Of a stretch of 64,000 nucleotides of DNA, positions 51,669-59,907 are shown one piece after another (position 1 is the first letter of the stretch; each line of letters begins with the position of its first letter). The position numbers were made by a program, and so were the translations under genes. This DNA is from Actinomycetes bacterium (GTDB taxonomy: Bacteria; Actinomycetota; Acidimicrobiia; Acidimicrobiales; Poriferisodalaceae): assembly GCA_024228575.1 (NCBI GenBank), contig JAAETH010000542.1, positions 1 through 64,000 of the forward strand, in the 5' to 3' direction. The notes beneath the pieces are model-generated. The model saw only the letters and a program-made list of their open reading frames with translations, did no database searches and was not told where the DNA came from.

Positions 51669-52181
51669 ATGCCAAACAGCGGCCCATTGCCGGCAAGTAC
51701 CGAGTCGCTCAATGATCCCGTTTCGGGATTGCCCGACCACCGCTTCTTCGAGCTGGCGATCGACCGCAAGGTCGCCCTGGCCCGCCGGACGCTAAAGCCG
51801 CTGGCCATCGCCGTCGTCGAGATCGACGATTTCGGAGGTTTCGCTCCATACCTGCGAGATCACGCTGTTCGGGTCCTGACCCGGGTGATGCAGAACACCC
51901 TGCGCGACTCCGACACCGTTTGCCAGATGCGCGACGGTGTGTTGGCCGCCGTCCTCGACGACACCTCCGAGACCGGAGCGGTTTGGGCAGCCGACCGTAT
52001 CCGCCGGTCGTTGCTCGAAACACCGGCCCGTGAGGTTGTTACCGTCTCTGCGGGTTTGGCTTGTTATCCCAGCCATGCCATGAGCGCAGGCGACCTGCTC
52101 GGTGAAGCAGAGCGCGCTCTCAAGACGGCCCGCGACCTCGGACCCGGCCGCATCGAGGTTGCCGCCATCGACCCTCAATAG
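51669..52181 (+). CDS. Degenerate GGDEF-domain protein
   Basis: 170 residues from ATG 51669, preceded by AGGAG. The GGDEF (diguanylate cyclase) fold aligns from about residue 20: DPVSGLPDHRFFELAIDRKV, then IAVVEIDDFGG, then VLTRVMQNTLRDSDTV, then VSAGLACYPSHAMSAGDLL and ERALKTARDLGPGRIEV. In place of the R-G-G-D-E-F active site it has MRDGVLAAVL, so catalysis of c-di-GMP from GTP is not expected. It may bind c-di-GMP or GTP as a receptor, or be a structural relic. No EAL domain is attached, and no signal peptide is visible. Confidence 0.8.
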   Translation: MPNSGPLPASTESLNDPVSGLPDHRFFELAIDRKVALARRTLKPLAIAVVEIDDFGGFAPYLRDHAVRVLTRVMQNTLRDSDTVCQMRDGVLAAVLDDTSETGAVWAADRIRRSLLETPAREVVTVSAGLACYPSHAMSAGDLLGEAERALKTARDLGPGRIEVAAIDPQ

Positions 52182-52223
52182 GTGTGAACCTTTCGGGCAC
52201 CGGCGGAGCGTATGGCTTGGGGA

Positions 52224-53816
52224 CTAGAGGCCTTGAGCGGCCCCGGTCATGGCCCTCGGGTCGGCGCACCCGGCCAGCACATCACCCCGAACGTCGATGA
52301 GGTGGGCGTGTCCGAACGCGGTGTCGTGACGCTCGAGCGTCACGGTTCTGTGTCCCTTGTTCTCGAGATCTGACGCCCACGCTGGGGCATGGCCCTCGAT
52401 CTGGACGACCAGCCTCGACGGATCGGCCCATGTGTGGAATCCCGTCGGTGTGTCGCCATACAACCGCCACCGTCCCGACGCCACGGTGCGCGAAGGCGAC
52501 TGGCCGCAATGCAGCAGGCGGGCCAACATCTGGAGCACCACCTGGGGTTGGCTGTCGCCTCCCATGGTGCCGAGGACCGTTCGAAGCGAGCCGTCGGGGT
52601 TGGTCACCAGGGCCGGCGAGAGTGTGTGAGGGGGGCGTCGCCGCGACCGATATTCAGCCCCGTGTCCGGGAATGAGGTTGAAGCCGAGTCCCCTGTTGTG
52701 CAGGAAGATCCTCGTCGAGGGTTCGGCCAGCCCGCTGCCCCAGCCACCCGCGTTCGATTGGATGAGCGACACGCCCATGCGATTCTCATCTACGGCGCAC
52801 AGGTAGATCGTGTCCCCGGCCGCACCCGGAACGCGAAGATCGCCGGCCCTCCCCTCGGAGATGGCGTCCCGTCGTGGTGTGAGGTGGTGTGGGGACACGA
52901 GGGCCTGGCCATCGGCGTCCTGGTGCAAGACGTCGGGTCTGTCGTAGCCGGCCTGGCGCGACGATTCGATCAGCAGATGAGCCCACATCGGGTCGTCGGG
53001 GTCGGTGGGTAGATCGAGACCGTCGGCGATCCAGGCGCTTGCGAGCGACAGATATCCCTGCGAATTGGGCGGTGTGGTCCAAAGGGTGTGCCCGAATGCC
53101 TCGACGGCTACGGGATCGACCCAGTCGGCATGTTTGTGTTCGAGGTCTGACCTCGTGTACTCGCCACGGCCCATCTCGAGCAGTCCGTCTCCGAATTCGC
53201 CGAGGTAGAAGGCATCGCGTCCATCGTCTGCGATCGCCTCCAGCGTGCGCGCAACACCGGGGCGTTTGATGATGGATCCGATCCGGGGGGCACCACCGGC
53301 GGTGTAGTCGGTGGCCCAAGGGTGTCGGGCGACGTGTGGGATGCTGGCGACGGTGTGGGGCGAAGCGGGGAAGCCACCCGCCGCGGCGTCTATGGCCGGA
53401 GCGAGCACCTGAGCCATGCTGAGGCGCCCGTGGCGGCCGTGCAGTGTCATCCACCCATCGACACATCCCGGCACGGGAGAGGCCCGTATGTCGCCGTAGA
53501 GGGGAATCTCTGAGAGTCCCTCGGCGCGGGCGGCATCGGGATCTGCCCCCGAGCCGGCCCAGCCCGATGCGTTCAGCGTGTCCGGCTGGGCAGCGCCGCC
53601 GTCGTGGTGGATCAGGGCCCACAGGTCGCCACCCATGCCGCACATGTGCTGGGTCGTGACCGCCAGCATCGCCGAAGTCGCCACGGCCGCATCGGCGGCC
53701 GACCCGCCCGCCCTCAGCATCGCTACTCCGGCGTTCGATGCCAGATGATCGACGCTCGAGACCATGCCGCGGCGCGAGTGGACGGTGACGCTGGGTACCT
53801 CGACCGGTGATGCCAT
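52224..53816 (-). CDS. Gamma-glutamyltransferase family protein
   Basis: 530 residues from ATG 53816. Family signatures: GGSAADAAVATSAMLAV, TTQHMCGMGGDLW, GCVDGWMTLHGRHGRL, and the autoprocessing nucleophile site AAGDTIYLCAVDENRMG with Thr336, followed by SLIQSNAGGWGSG and HTLSPALV. The precursor is expected to cleave itself before Thr336 into large and small subunits. Most GGTs have TTH at the cleavage site; here it is DTIYL. No signal peptide is seen, so cytoplasmic, as in cephalosporin acylase-like members. Hydrolyses or transfers gamma-glutamyl amides; substrate uncertain. Confidence 0.88.
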   Translation of the reverse strand: MASPVEVPSVTVHSRRGMVSSVDHLASNAGVAMLRAGGSAADAAVATSAMLAVTTQHMCGMGGDLWALIHHDGGAAQPDTLNASGWAGSGADPDAARAEGLSEIPLYGDIRASPVPGCVDGWMTLHGRHGRLSMAQVLAPAIDAAAGGFPASPHTVASIPHVARHPWATDYTAGGAPRIGSIIKRPGVARTLEAIADDGRDAFYLGEFGDGLLEMGRGEYTRSDLEHKHADWVDPVAVEAFGHTLWTTPPNSQGYLSLASAWIADGLDLPTDPDDPMWAHLLIESSRQAGYDRPDVLHQDADGQALVSPHHLTPRRDAISEGRAGDLRVPGAAGDTIYLCAVDENRMGVSLIQSNAGGWGSGLAEPSTRIFLHNRGLGFNLIPGHGAEYRSRRRPPHTLSPALVTNPDGSLRTVLGTMGGDSQPQVVLQMLARLLHCGQSPSRTVASGRWRLYGDTPTGFHTWADPSRLVVQIEGHAPAWASDLENKGHRTVTLERHDTAFGHAHLIDVRGDVLAGCADPRAMTGAAQGL

Positions 53817-53871
53817 CGAAGCAGGCTAACCCTTCCCGCAGTCGGGATTTGCCAGGCCGCCGTGAGCGGTG

Positions 53872-54573
53872 TCAGCCCGCGCAGCCGCCGGACGCGACGT
53901 CGACCACGTGGGCCGCAGCGGAGTCGATCTGTGCTTCGTCGGTGTCTCCCAGGCGGATGGTGTTCAGCGACTCGAGCAGACCGATCGCGGCGGTGGGATC
54001 GGCGCTGTAGAGGACGGTCAGGGAGAGGGCGGCGGCGAACCGTTCCGGCTCGTTGCCCTGGATCATGGTGGCTGCGGTGCAACGGAGCAGCACCTGGTCG
54101 GTGTCGCTCATTTCCTCGAGGTCGGCCAGACGCTCGCCCAGTTGCCCACATGCGGCGGCGGTGCCGTCGGTGCCACACAGAGCCATCACCTCGTCTATCG
54201 GGGTCTCGGCGTAGATACCGTCAGGGTCGGCCAAGACTGCACCGTCGTCGGTGGGAACTGTGTCGTCGGCCATGGCTGCACCGTCGTCGGTGGGAACTGT
54301 GTCGTCGGTGGGAACTGTGTCGTCGGTGGGAACTGTGTCGTCGTCATCGGAGCCGTCGTCGACACGCGGCGCACCTTGGGGAGATCCGTCACCGTCGGTG
54401 GTTTCGCTCGATGAGATATCGAGCGATGAGCCGTCGGTCACCTCGATCTCGGCACCGTCGGAGAGTTCGGGCAGGTCACCCGATTCGGTCGGTGACGAAC
54501 ACGCGGCCGCACCAACGGATACAACGAGTAGGAGGCCGACGATTCCACGGCGCGAGCTGCCAAGAGACTTCAT
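53872..54573 (-). CDS. Small secreted lipoprotein with TVPTDD repeats
   Basis: 233 residues from ATG 54573 (the frame is open to an ATG at 54621, but a lipobox 25 residues after the second ATG decides). The lipobox GAAAC is followed by an acidic Ser/Thr/Asp linker with TVPTDD repeated at least four times. The folded domain (about 120-233) has Cys in a pattern (ALCGTDG, AACGQLGERLADL, LLRCTAATMI, SGGCAG). I do not recognise the domain. A hairpin terminator lies just upstream at 54623-54650. Confidence 0.75.
   Translation of the reverse strand: MKSLGSSRRGIVGLLLVVSVGAAACSSPTESGDLPELSDGAEIEVTDGSSLDISSSETTDGDGSPQGAPRVDDGSDDDDTVPTDDTVPTDDTVPTDDGAAMADDTVPTDDGAVLADPDGIYAETPIDEVMALCGTDGTAAACGQLGERLADLEEMSDTDQVLLRCTAATMIQGNEPERFAAALSLTVLYSADPTAAIGLLESLNTIRLGDTDEAQIDSAAAHVVDVASGGCAG
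54244..54336 (-). repeat. 18-bp in-frame repeat encoding TVPTDD
   Basis: The 18-bp unit occurs exactly at 54244-54261, 54283-54300, 54301-54318 and 54319-54336, the last three in tandem; the first is separated by 21 bases. Because the unit is a multiple of three, gain or loss changes linker length without a frameshift. Confidence 0.93.
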
Positions 54574-54622
54574 GCAGTACCTGTCGGCAGCGACACAACA
54601 GTTCTTGATTCGATGGTACAAG

Positions 54623-54650
54623 AAAGCCCCGGATCAGTATCCGGGGCTTT
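54623..54650 (-). terminator. Intrinsic-type terminator of the HU gene
   Basis: Perfect 12-bp stem (54623-54634 and 54639-54650) with a 4-base loop, about 75 bases downstream of the HU stop and just before the next gene's start on the same strand. The tail after the stem on the minus strand contains TTTCTTG. The stem is strongly stable. Confidence 0.82.
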
Positions 54651-54725
54651 CATGCGATAGGAGATCAACTCGGCGTCACGCCAGAAGCGAAGCACCAAAC
54701 GAGGGCTCTCGGGCCCGAGGTGCGG

Positions 54726-55022
54726 TCAGCCGCGCCTCTTGCGCGCGGTGAGGAGCCATGCCTTCATCGGAGCGGCCGTCGAGAGCTTCAACGAACGGCT
54801 CCGCTTGATCTTGATGGTCTCGCCGGTCTGGGGGTTGCGACCCTTGCGAGCGGCGCGTTCGCCCATCGAGAAGGCGCCAAAACCGGGCCAGGCGATCTTC
54901 TCGCCCTGCTTCACCTGCTCTGCGGTGTGGTCGAAGAAGGCAGCAAGAACTGCCTCGGTGGTCTTCTTGTCACTGCCGGCGCGGTCGGCGACGGCCTGAA
55001 TCAGCTCAGCCTTGGTGGCCAT
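54726..55022 (-). CDS. HU-family DNA-binding protein
   Basis: 98 residues from ATG 55022, with GGGAG as ribosome site. HU/IHF signature: MATKAELIQAVADRAG, then IAWPGFGAFSMGERAARKGR, and RNPQTGETIKIKRSRSLKLS with the DNA-binding arm. Shapes and compacts DNA as a dimer. The short Lys/Arg-rich C-terminus (LLTARKRRG) is modest compared with mycobacterial HupB tails. A hairpin in the leader (55057-55071) and a strong terminator after it suggest a monocistronic, well-expressed gene. Confidence 0.95.
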   Translation of the reverse strand: MATKAELIQAVADRAGSDKKTTEAVLAAFFDHTAEQVKQGEKIAWPGFGAFSMGERAARKGRNPQTGETIKIKRSRSLKLSTAAPMKAWLLTARKRRG

Positions 55023-55056
55023 GGGGTCTCCCTGCTTTCTGCAAAGGTCGGGGTCT

Positions 55057-55071
55057 GCCGGACTTTCCGGC
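55057..55071 (-). other. Small hairpin in the HU leader
   Basis: A 6-bp inverted repeat with a 3-base loop lies 35 bases before the HU start. It may affect translation or be chance. Confidence 0.3.
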
Positions 55072-55139
55072 TGGTCGAATCAACGAGGACACCAGCTTTC
55101 GGCCCACAAGTGGTGGATCTCCCGGGTATTTGTGACAGA

Positions 55140-55161
55140 AACCCCACCGTTTCCTGGGGTT
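55140..55161 (-). terminator. Likely terminator of the glycerophosphodiesterase gene
   Basis: A 7-bp stem (55140-55146 and 55155-55161) with an 8-base loop begins 6 bases after the GDPD stop; on the minus strand a TTTCTGT tail follows. The stem is short but GC-rich. Confidence 0.5.
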
Positions 55162-55166
55162 CGCCA

Positions 55167-55955
55167 CTATCCGTGCCAGATACCCCGCTCCATGAACACT
55201 TCGCGTAGCACGCGAGGGCGGTCGGTCATGACTCCGTCTACGCCCAGGTCGAGAAGTCGATGCATCTGTTCGGGGTCGTCGATGGTCCAGACGTGCACTT
55301 CGAGTTCGGCCGAATGGGCTGCCTCCACGAAACGTTTGTCGACGATGGGGATGCCCCTGCTGGAGGGAGGGACCTGTGCGATGTGACCGGGATAGGAGCC
55401 AGAGCGGTTCACCAACGATGTGAACCTCAGCCTCGCGATGCTGCGAGGGCCGAGTCCCAGGCAGATCGAATTGCCGAAGCGTTCGGCGAATCTTCTCAAG
55501 CGGCCGTCGCTGAACGAGCCCACACAGACACGTTCGAGGCAATCTCTGTCCGCGAGCAGTTGCATGAGCGGCTCGGTCGAGGTCTCCTCCTTCGGGTCGA
55601 TGTTGAACCGGACGTCGGGAAAGGTGTCGAGCAATTCGTCGAAACGAGGAATGGATGCGTTTGTGCCGTCGATGCCGACGACCCTCGCCTGCGCGACCTG
55701 CGTCCAGGTCAGATCGTTGATGCGCCCGGTCTTGTCGGTGACACGGTCGAGAGTCGAGTCGTGGAATGCGACGAGCACGCCGTCCGCGGTGACGTGAACA
55801 TCGGTCTCGATGTAGCCATAACCCAACGCCACCGCGTTCTCGAATGCGGGCATGGTGTTCTCGGGCTGATCTGTCGCCCCTCCCCGGTGGGCGAACGCGA
55901 TGGGTGACGGATGGTCGAGGAAGGGGTGGGTTCTGTTGCGCCGACGGCCGGTCAT
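55167..55955 (-). CDS. Glycerophosphodiester phosphodiesterase
   Basis: 262 residues from ATG 55955. GDPD signature: IAFAHRGGATDQPENTMPAF (His-Arg, Glu-Asn-Thr), IETDVHVTADGVLVAFHDST (metal Glu and Asp, catalytic His), and the C-terminal HVWTIDDPEQMHRLLDLGVDG then MTDRP. Cleaves glycerophosphodiesters to glycerol-3-phosphate and an alcohol. No signal peptide, so cytoplasmic. Divergent from the acyl-CoA synthetase by 89 bases. Confidence 0.93.
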   Translation of the reverse strand: MTGRRRNRTHPFLDHPSPIAFAHRGGATDQPENTMPAFENAVALGYGYIETDVHVTADGVLVAFHDSTLDRVTDKTGRINDLTWTQVAQARVVGIDGTNASIPRFDELLDTFPDVRFNIDPKEETSTEPLMQLLADRDCLERVCVGSFSDGRLRRFAERFGNSICLGLGPRSIARLRFTSLVNRSGSYPGHIAQVPPSSRGIPIVDKRFVEAAHSAELEVHVWTIDDPEQMHRLLDLGVDGVMTDRPRVLREVFMERGIWHG

Positions 55956-56044
55956 CGAGAGCGCCCCGATGCGGCCGGATCGACCGGTCTGATGGTGCCA
56001 GGGGTTTTCACATCGTCAGTATTGCCGCTGTAGCTTCGGCCGTC

Positions 56045-57634
56045 ATGAGCGACAGCGAAACCGTCGAAACACCCGAGCCCCCCTCACTGCTCCACCCCGG
56101 CGTCACCGCGAGGCAGACCCCGGACAAGGTGGCCTATGTCCTCGAACCCTCTGGCATCGAGGTGACCTATGGCGAGCTCGAGGCCAAGTCGAACCAGCTC
56201 GCACACCTGTTTCGAGATCTGGGTCTGCAACGTGGTGACCACATCAGCTTTGTTGCCGAGAACCATCCGCTCTATTTTGTGCTCTGCTTTGGCGCACACC
56301 GGGCCGGGCTGTACTACACCGCCATCTCGAGCCGCCTGCACGAGGACGAAACCGCCTACATCGTCAACAATTCCGGTTCGAAGGTCTTCATAGCGTCCAA
56401 TCAAAAACGCGACGTAGCGGAGGCAATAGTTTCCGAAACGCCGAACGTCCAGCTGCGTTTGATGATGGACGGCGTCTGCGAGGGGCACGAGTCACTCGAT
56501 GACCGGATGGCCGGGTACCCGACGACGCCGATCGCCGACGAGTCCGAAGGTGCCGACATGCTCTATTCGTCGGGCACTACCGGTCGTCCCAAGGGAGTGC
56601 TGGGCGAACTGCCCGAGGGACCATACGGTACCGCTCCGGCCGTAGCGGCCCTTGTCCAGGGTCTGTTCGGGGCTTCGCCCGATTCGGTCTACCTTTCGCC
56701 GGCGCCGCTCTACCACGCCGCACCACTGCGCTTCTGCCTGGCCATGCTGCGTTTCGGCGCCAAGGTTGTGGTCATGGAACACTTCGACGCCGTGTTCGCC
56801 CTCGAGCTGATCGAGAAACACAAGGTGACCCACAGCCAGTGGGTTCCCACGATGTTTGTCCGCATGTTCAAGCTCCCGGCCGAGGTCAGGACGCGATACG
56901 ACCTCTCGTCACACCAGGTCGCCATCCACGCCGCGGCACCATGCCCCGTTCAGGTCAAGAAGGAGCTGATCGAATGGTGGGGCCCGATCGTTCACGAGTA
57001 CTACGCAGGCTCCGAGGGCAACGGCTTCGTCTACTGCAACAGCGACATGTGGATGAGGTTCCCAGGAACCGTCGGAATGCCCTTGGTGGCAGAGGTGCGC
57101 ATATGTGATGAGGACGGGTCGGTGCTCTCGGCCGGTCAGTCCGGAACCATCTACTTCGCAGGGGGCAGCACGTTCGAGTACCACGACGACAATGAGAAGA
57201 CCAAGGGATCTCGACACCCCGACAACCCCACGTGGTCGACCCTCGGCGACGTGGGCTACATGAACGAAGAGGGTTTCCTGTTCCTGACCGACCGCAAGGC
57301 GTTCATGATCATCAGCGGTGGTGTGAACGTCTATCCACAGGAGGCCGAGAACCAGCTGATCCTGCACCCAAAGATCATGGATGCGGCCGTGTTCGGGATT
57401 CCCAACGACGACTTCGGAGAAGAGGTGAAGGCCGTGGTCCAGCCTCGCGACATGGCCGAGGGCGGGCCCGAACTCGAGCGTGAACTGATCGCCTACTGCC
57501 GCGAACACCTCGCCGACGTGAAATGTCCTCGCAGCATCGACTTTCGCGAGGAACTGCCACGTCATCCGACCGGGAAACTCTACAAACGCCTGCTCAAGGA
57601 CGAGTACTGGGAAGCTGCCGGGCGCAACATCTGA
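56045..57634 (+). CDS. Acyl-CoA synthetase (AMP-binding)
   Basis: 529 residues from ATG 56045. Motifs: YSSGTTGRPKGV (P-loop), EYYAGSEG, GDVGYMNEEGFLFLTDRKAF, MIISGGVNVYPQEAEN, and PTGKLYKRLLKDEYW at the C-terminus. Long-chain or bile-acid-type acyl-CoA ligases share this layout. It activates a fatty or steroid side-chain acid. The carboxylate substrate cannot be read. Single gene in this stretch, divergent from the phosphodiesterase gene. Confidence 0.92.
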   Translation: MSDSETVETPEPPSLLHPGVTARQTPDKVAYVLEPSGIEVTYGELEAKSNQLAHLFRDLGLQRGDHISFVAENHPLYFVLCFGAHRAGLYYTAISSRLHEDETAYIVNNSGSKVFIASNQKRDVAEAIVSETPNVQLRLMMDGVCEGHESLDDRMAGYPTTPIADESEGADMLYSSGTTGRPKGVLGELPEGPYGTAPAVAALVQGLFGASPDSVYLSPAPLYHAAPLRFCLAMLRFGAKVVVMEHFDAVFALELIEKHKVTHSQWVPTMFVRMFKLPAEVRTRYDLSSHQVAIHAAAPCPVQVKKELIEWWGPIVHEYYAGSEGNGFVYCNSDMWMRFPGTVGMPLVAEVRICDEDGSVLSAGQSGTIYFAGGSTFEYHDDNEKTKGSRHPDNPTWSTLGDVGYMNEEGFLFLTDRKAFMIISGGVNVYPQEAENQLILHPKIMDAAVFGIPNDDFGEEVKAVVQPRDMAEGGPELERELIAYCREHLADVKCPRSIDFREELPRHPTGKLYKRLLKDEYWEAAGRNI

Positions 57635-57753
57635 CCTCGAGCCCCTGCCGTTGGGGCACCCTTTGGCCTCGCCGATGGGTTCGGGCGAATCGCTTTGGGC
57701 TCGAGTCAGCCTGTCGACGGTCAACCAAGACCGAGACGCGACACGGCGGCAGA

Positions 57754-59907
57754 ATGGTGCACCTGGTGGGATTGAACAGACTTCGGGCGATCGCGCTGGT
57801 CGTGATCGTCGCGGCGTTGTCGGCGGCCTGTGCCTCCGATTCCGTCGATTCGGCCCCGACTACACAAGCGTCGACGACAAGCGCTCCGGCAACCGACGCT
57901 GACGACGAACGGTCCGCGACGGTTGCGGAGACATCGTCGACGGTGGCGGCACAGCAGGCCTCAGAGTCCACCGACGAAAGTGTCCCCTGGCCCGACGGGG
58001 CGTTTGAATCTGTGTCGCCTGGTCACTTCGCGACGTGGAGCGAAGGATCGTGTCTGGTCGACACACCCGACGAAGGGGCCGACACCACGTGCGGGACGCT
58101 CGATGTCCCGCTGGTTCGCTCCGATCCGTCAAGTCTCACCCGCGTAGAGATTCCGGTCATGGTCGTGCACGCCATCGAGCCGACAGGTCCACCGGTGCTG
58201 TTCATCGACGGTGGTCCTGGCTCGCCGACGCTAGAGAGTCTCGACGACTACTGGGACGTTTCGGCGTTGTGGGACCTGCACGGCGACAGAGACGTCGTGC
58301 TGTTCGACACCAGGGGATCGGGCTTCACCGACAGTCCGGTGTTGTGTTCGCGCGCCCCTGGGCTGTTGTCACCCTCGCTGGCGGTACCGGGACACGCGGA
58401 TATGGACGATGCCGCGGCCGCAGAAGAATTCGACAGGTGGGTGTCGTTGTGCCGGCTGGCTCTCAAGACCCGATTCGATGATGGTGAGATCAGCTCGTTC
58501 TCGGTGTCGAACTCGGTGGGCGACATCGAGGACATCAGGAGGGCACTCGGCATCGACGAATGGCACCTCTTCGGCGTCTCCTACGGCACCCGTGTCGCTC
58601 TCCACACATACCGAGCTCACCCCGAAAGTGTGGTTTCGCTGATTCTCGACTCTGTGATTCCTCCCGACGAGATCGCTCCGGTGTCGGGGCCCAGCGAGAT
58701 CGAGAGATCTCTTGGGCACCTCGACGAGGCCTGTGAGCGCTCCGACGGTTGTCGAAGCCACTACCTCGACATCGTCGGGCTCTACGGCGATGCGCTGGAA
58801 CGAATCGGGATGGGCGACCTGACGATCCACAAGGCGGGTGAAGAGGTTCGGGCAACCGAGTTGGATCTCCAGTCGGTCGTCGCTGCGTTGCTCTACCAGT
58901 CGTTCAACGCACGCGAGATCCCGGCCCTGTTGACCGGCATCGTCGAAGCCGATGCCGACTATGTGAGCTTGCTCGGCGCCGTGCAAACCTACGCCGACGA
59001 GGATGAATCGCTCCTACAGCTGGTCCAGTTGTGTCTCGACGAGGTGCTGAACAGGGAGGAGAGCGGTGGCGATACCTCGGTCTTCGACGCACATCTGGTC
59101 GTGGACTCCTCGGGCGCTGTCGAGACCTGTGGGGCACTCGGTCTCGAACGCGGCGATCCCGCTCCGACCGATCCCATCGTTCCCGCGATCCCCGTTCTGA
59201 CCCTTGGCGGAACCTTCGATCCTGTCGCTCGCATCGAATGGAGCAGGGACCTGGCGGCGGCGGCCCCACGAGGGAGATTTGTGCGATTGCTCGATCGTGG
59301 ACACGCCGAAGGGGACGCATGTTCGGACAGACTGGTCGCGGCTTTTGCTCGTCGACCGGACCAGCCCTTCGACACAACATGTGAGACCGTTCCACTCGAG
59401 TTCGTCTCGCCGACGGGTGGGCTGGGCCCCGACGAACCCCTCGATTCGTTCCTCGGGCACCAGTCCTTCGTGCTGAGACCGATGTGGCTCGGAACGGACC
59501 CTGGTTTGATCAATGTCGAGTTTGATCTTCCGTGGGAGTACACGCCGAACATCATCGAAGAAGAGGTGCCCTGGGACCTCCTCATTCTCCAGGGAGCTGG
59601 CCTGACCGATCCGGCCTTCATCATCCAATTCGCGGCGGTACGACCAGAGGAACTGGGCGAGTTCACCGATGGGCTGCTGCAGGATTCCGAGACCCCAGCC
59701 GACCCGTGGACCGAGCTTGGTGGAATTCCTGTCCTAGCACACGCCGAGCACGTGACCGGCGGTGAGACGATGACGATGGTAGCCGTCGAGATCGACGGCT
59801 ACGTCGTCGTGTTCGGCCTCGTCCACACGGGTGGGCTGGACCCGGGGGCCAGGGAGCTGCTCGACCAGATCGTGCCAACGTTCCTCCTGGCGGAGATCGA
59901 GTCATGA
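57754..59907 (+). CDS. Lipoprotein alpha/beta hydrolase (peptidase S33-like)
   Basis: 717 residues from ATG 57754. Lipobox LSAAC (lipidated Cys about residue 26) and a Ser/Thr-rich linker, then an alpha/beta-hydrolase domain typical of tripeptidyl aminopeptidase-like enzymes: FIDGGPGSP, VVLFDTRGSGFTDSP, nucleophile Ser276 in FGVSYGTRVAL, IPVLTLGGTFDPVARIEW (acid), and LDRGHAEGDACSDRL (His). A C-terminal region (about 590-717) lies outside the hydrolase. Surface-bound peptidase or esterase. Its stop overlaps the next gene's start. Confidence 0.86.
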   Translation: MVHLVGLNRLRAIALVVIVAALSAACASDSVDSAPTTQASTTSAPATDADDERSATVAETSSTVAAQQASESTDESVPWPDGAFESVSPGHFATWSEGSCLVDTPDEGADTTCGTLDVPLVRSDPSSLTRVEIPVMVVHAIEPTGPPVLFIDGGPGSPTLESLDDYWDVSALWDLHGDRDVVLFDTRGSGFTDSPVLCSRAPGLLSPSLAVPGHADMDDAAAAEEFDRWVSLCRLALKTRFDDGEISSFSVSNSVGDIEDIRRALGIDEWHLFGVSYGTRVALHTYRAHPESVVSLILDSVIPPDEIAPVSGPSEIERSLGHLDEACERSDGCRSHYLDIVGLYGDALERIGMGDLTIHKAGEEVRATELDLQSVVAALLYQSFNAREIPALLTGIVEADADYVSLLGAVQTYADEDESLLQLVQLCLDEVLNREESGGDTSVFDAHLVVDSSGAVETCGALGLERGDPAPTDPIVPAIPVLTLGGTFDPVARIEWSRDLAAAAPRGRFVRLLDRGHAEGDACSDRLVAAFARRPDQPFDTTCETVPLEFVSPTGGLGPDEPLDSFLGHQSFVLRPMWLGTDPGLINVEFDLPWEYTPNIIEEEVPWDLLILQGAGLTDPAFIIQFAAVRPEELGEFTDGLLQDSETPADPWTELGGIPVLAHAEHVTGGETMTMVAVEIDGYVVVFGLVHTGGLDPGARELLDQIVPTFLLAEIES

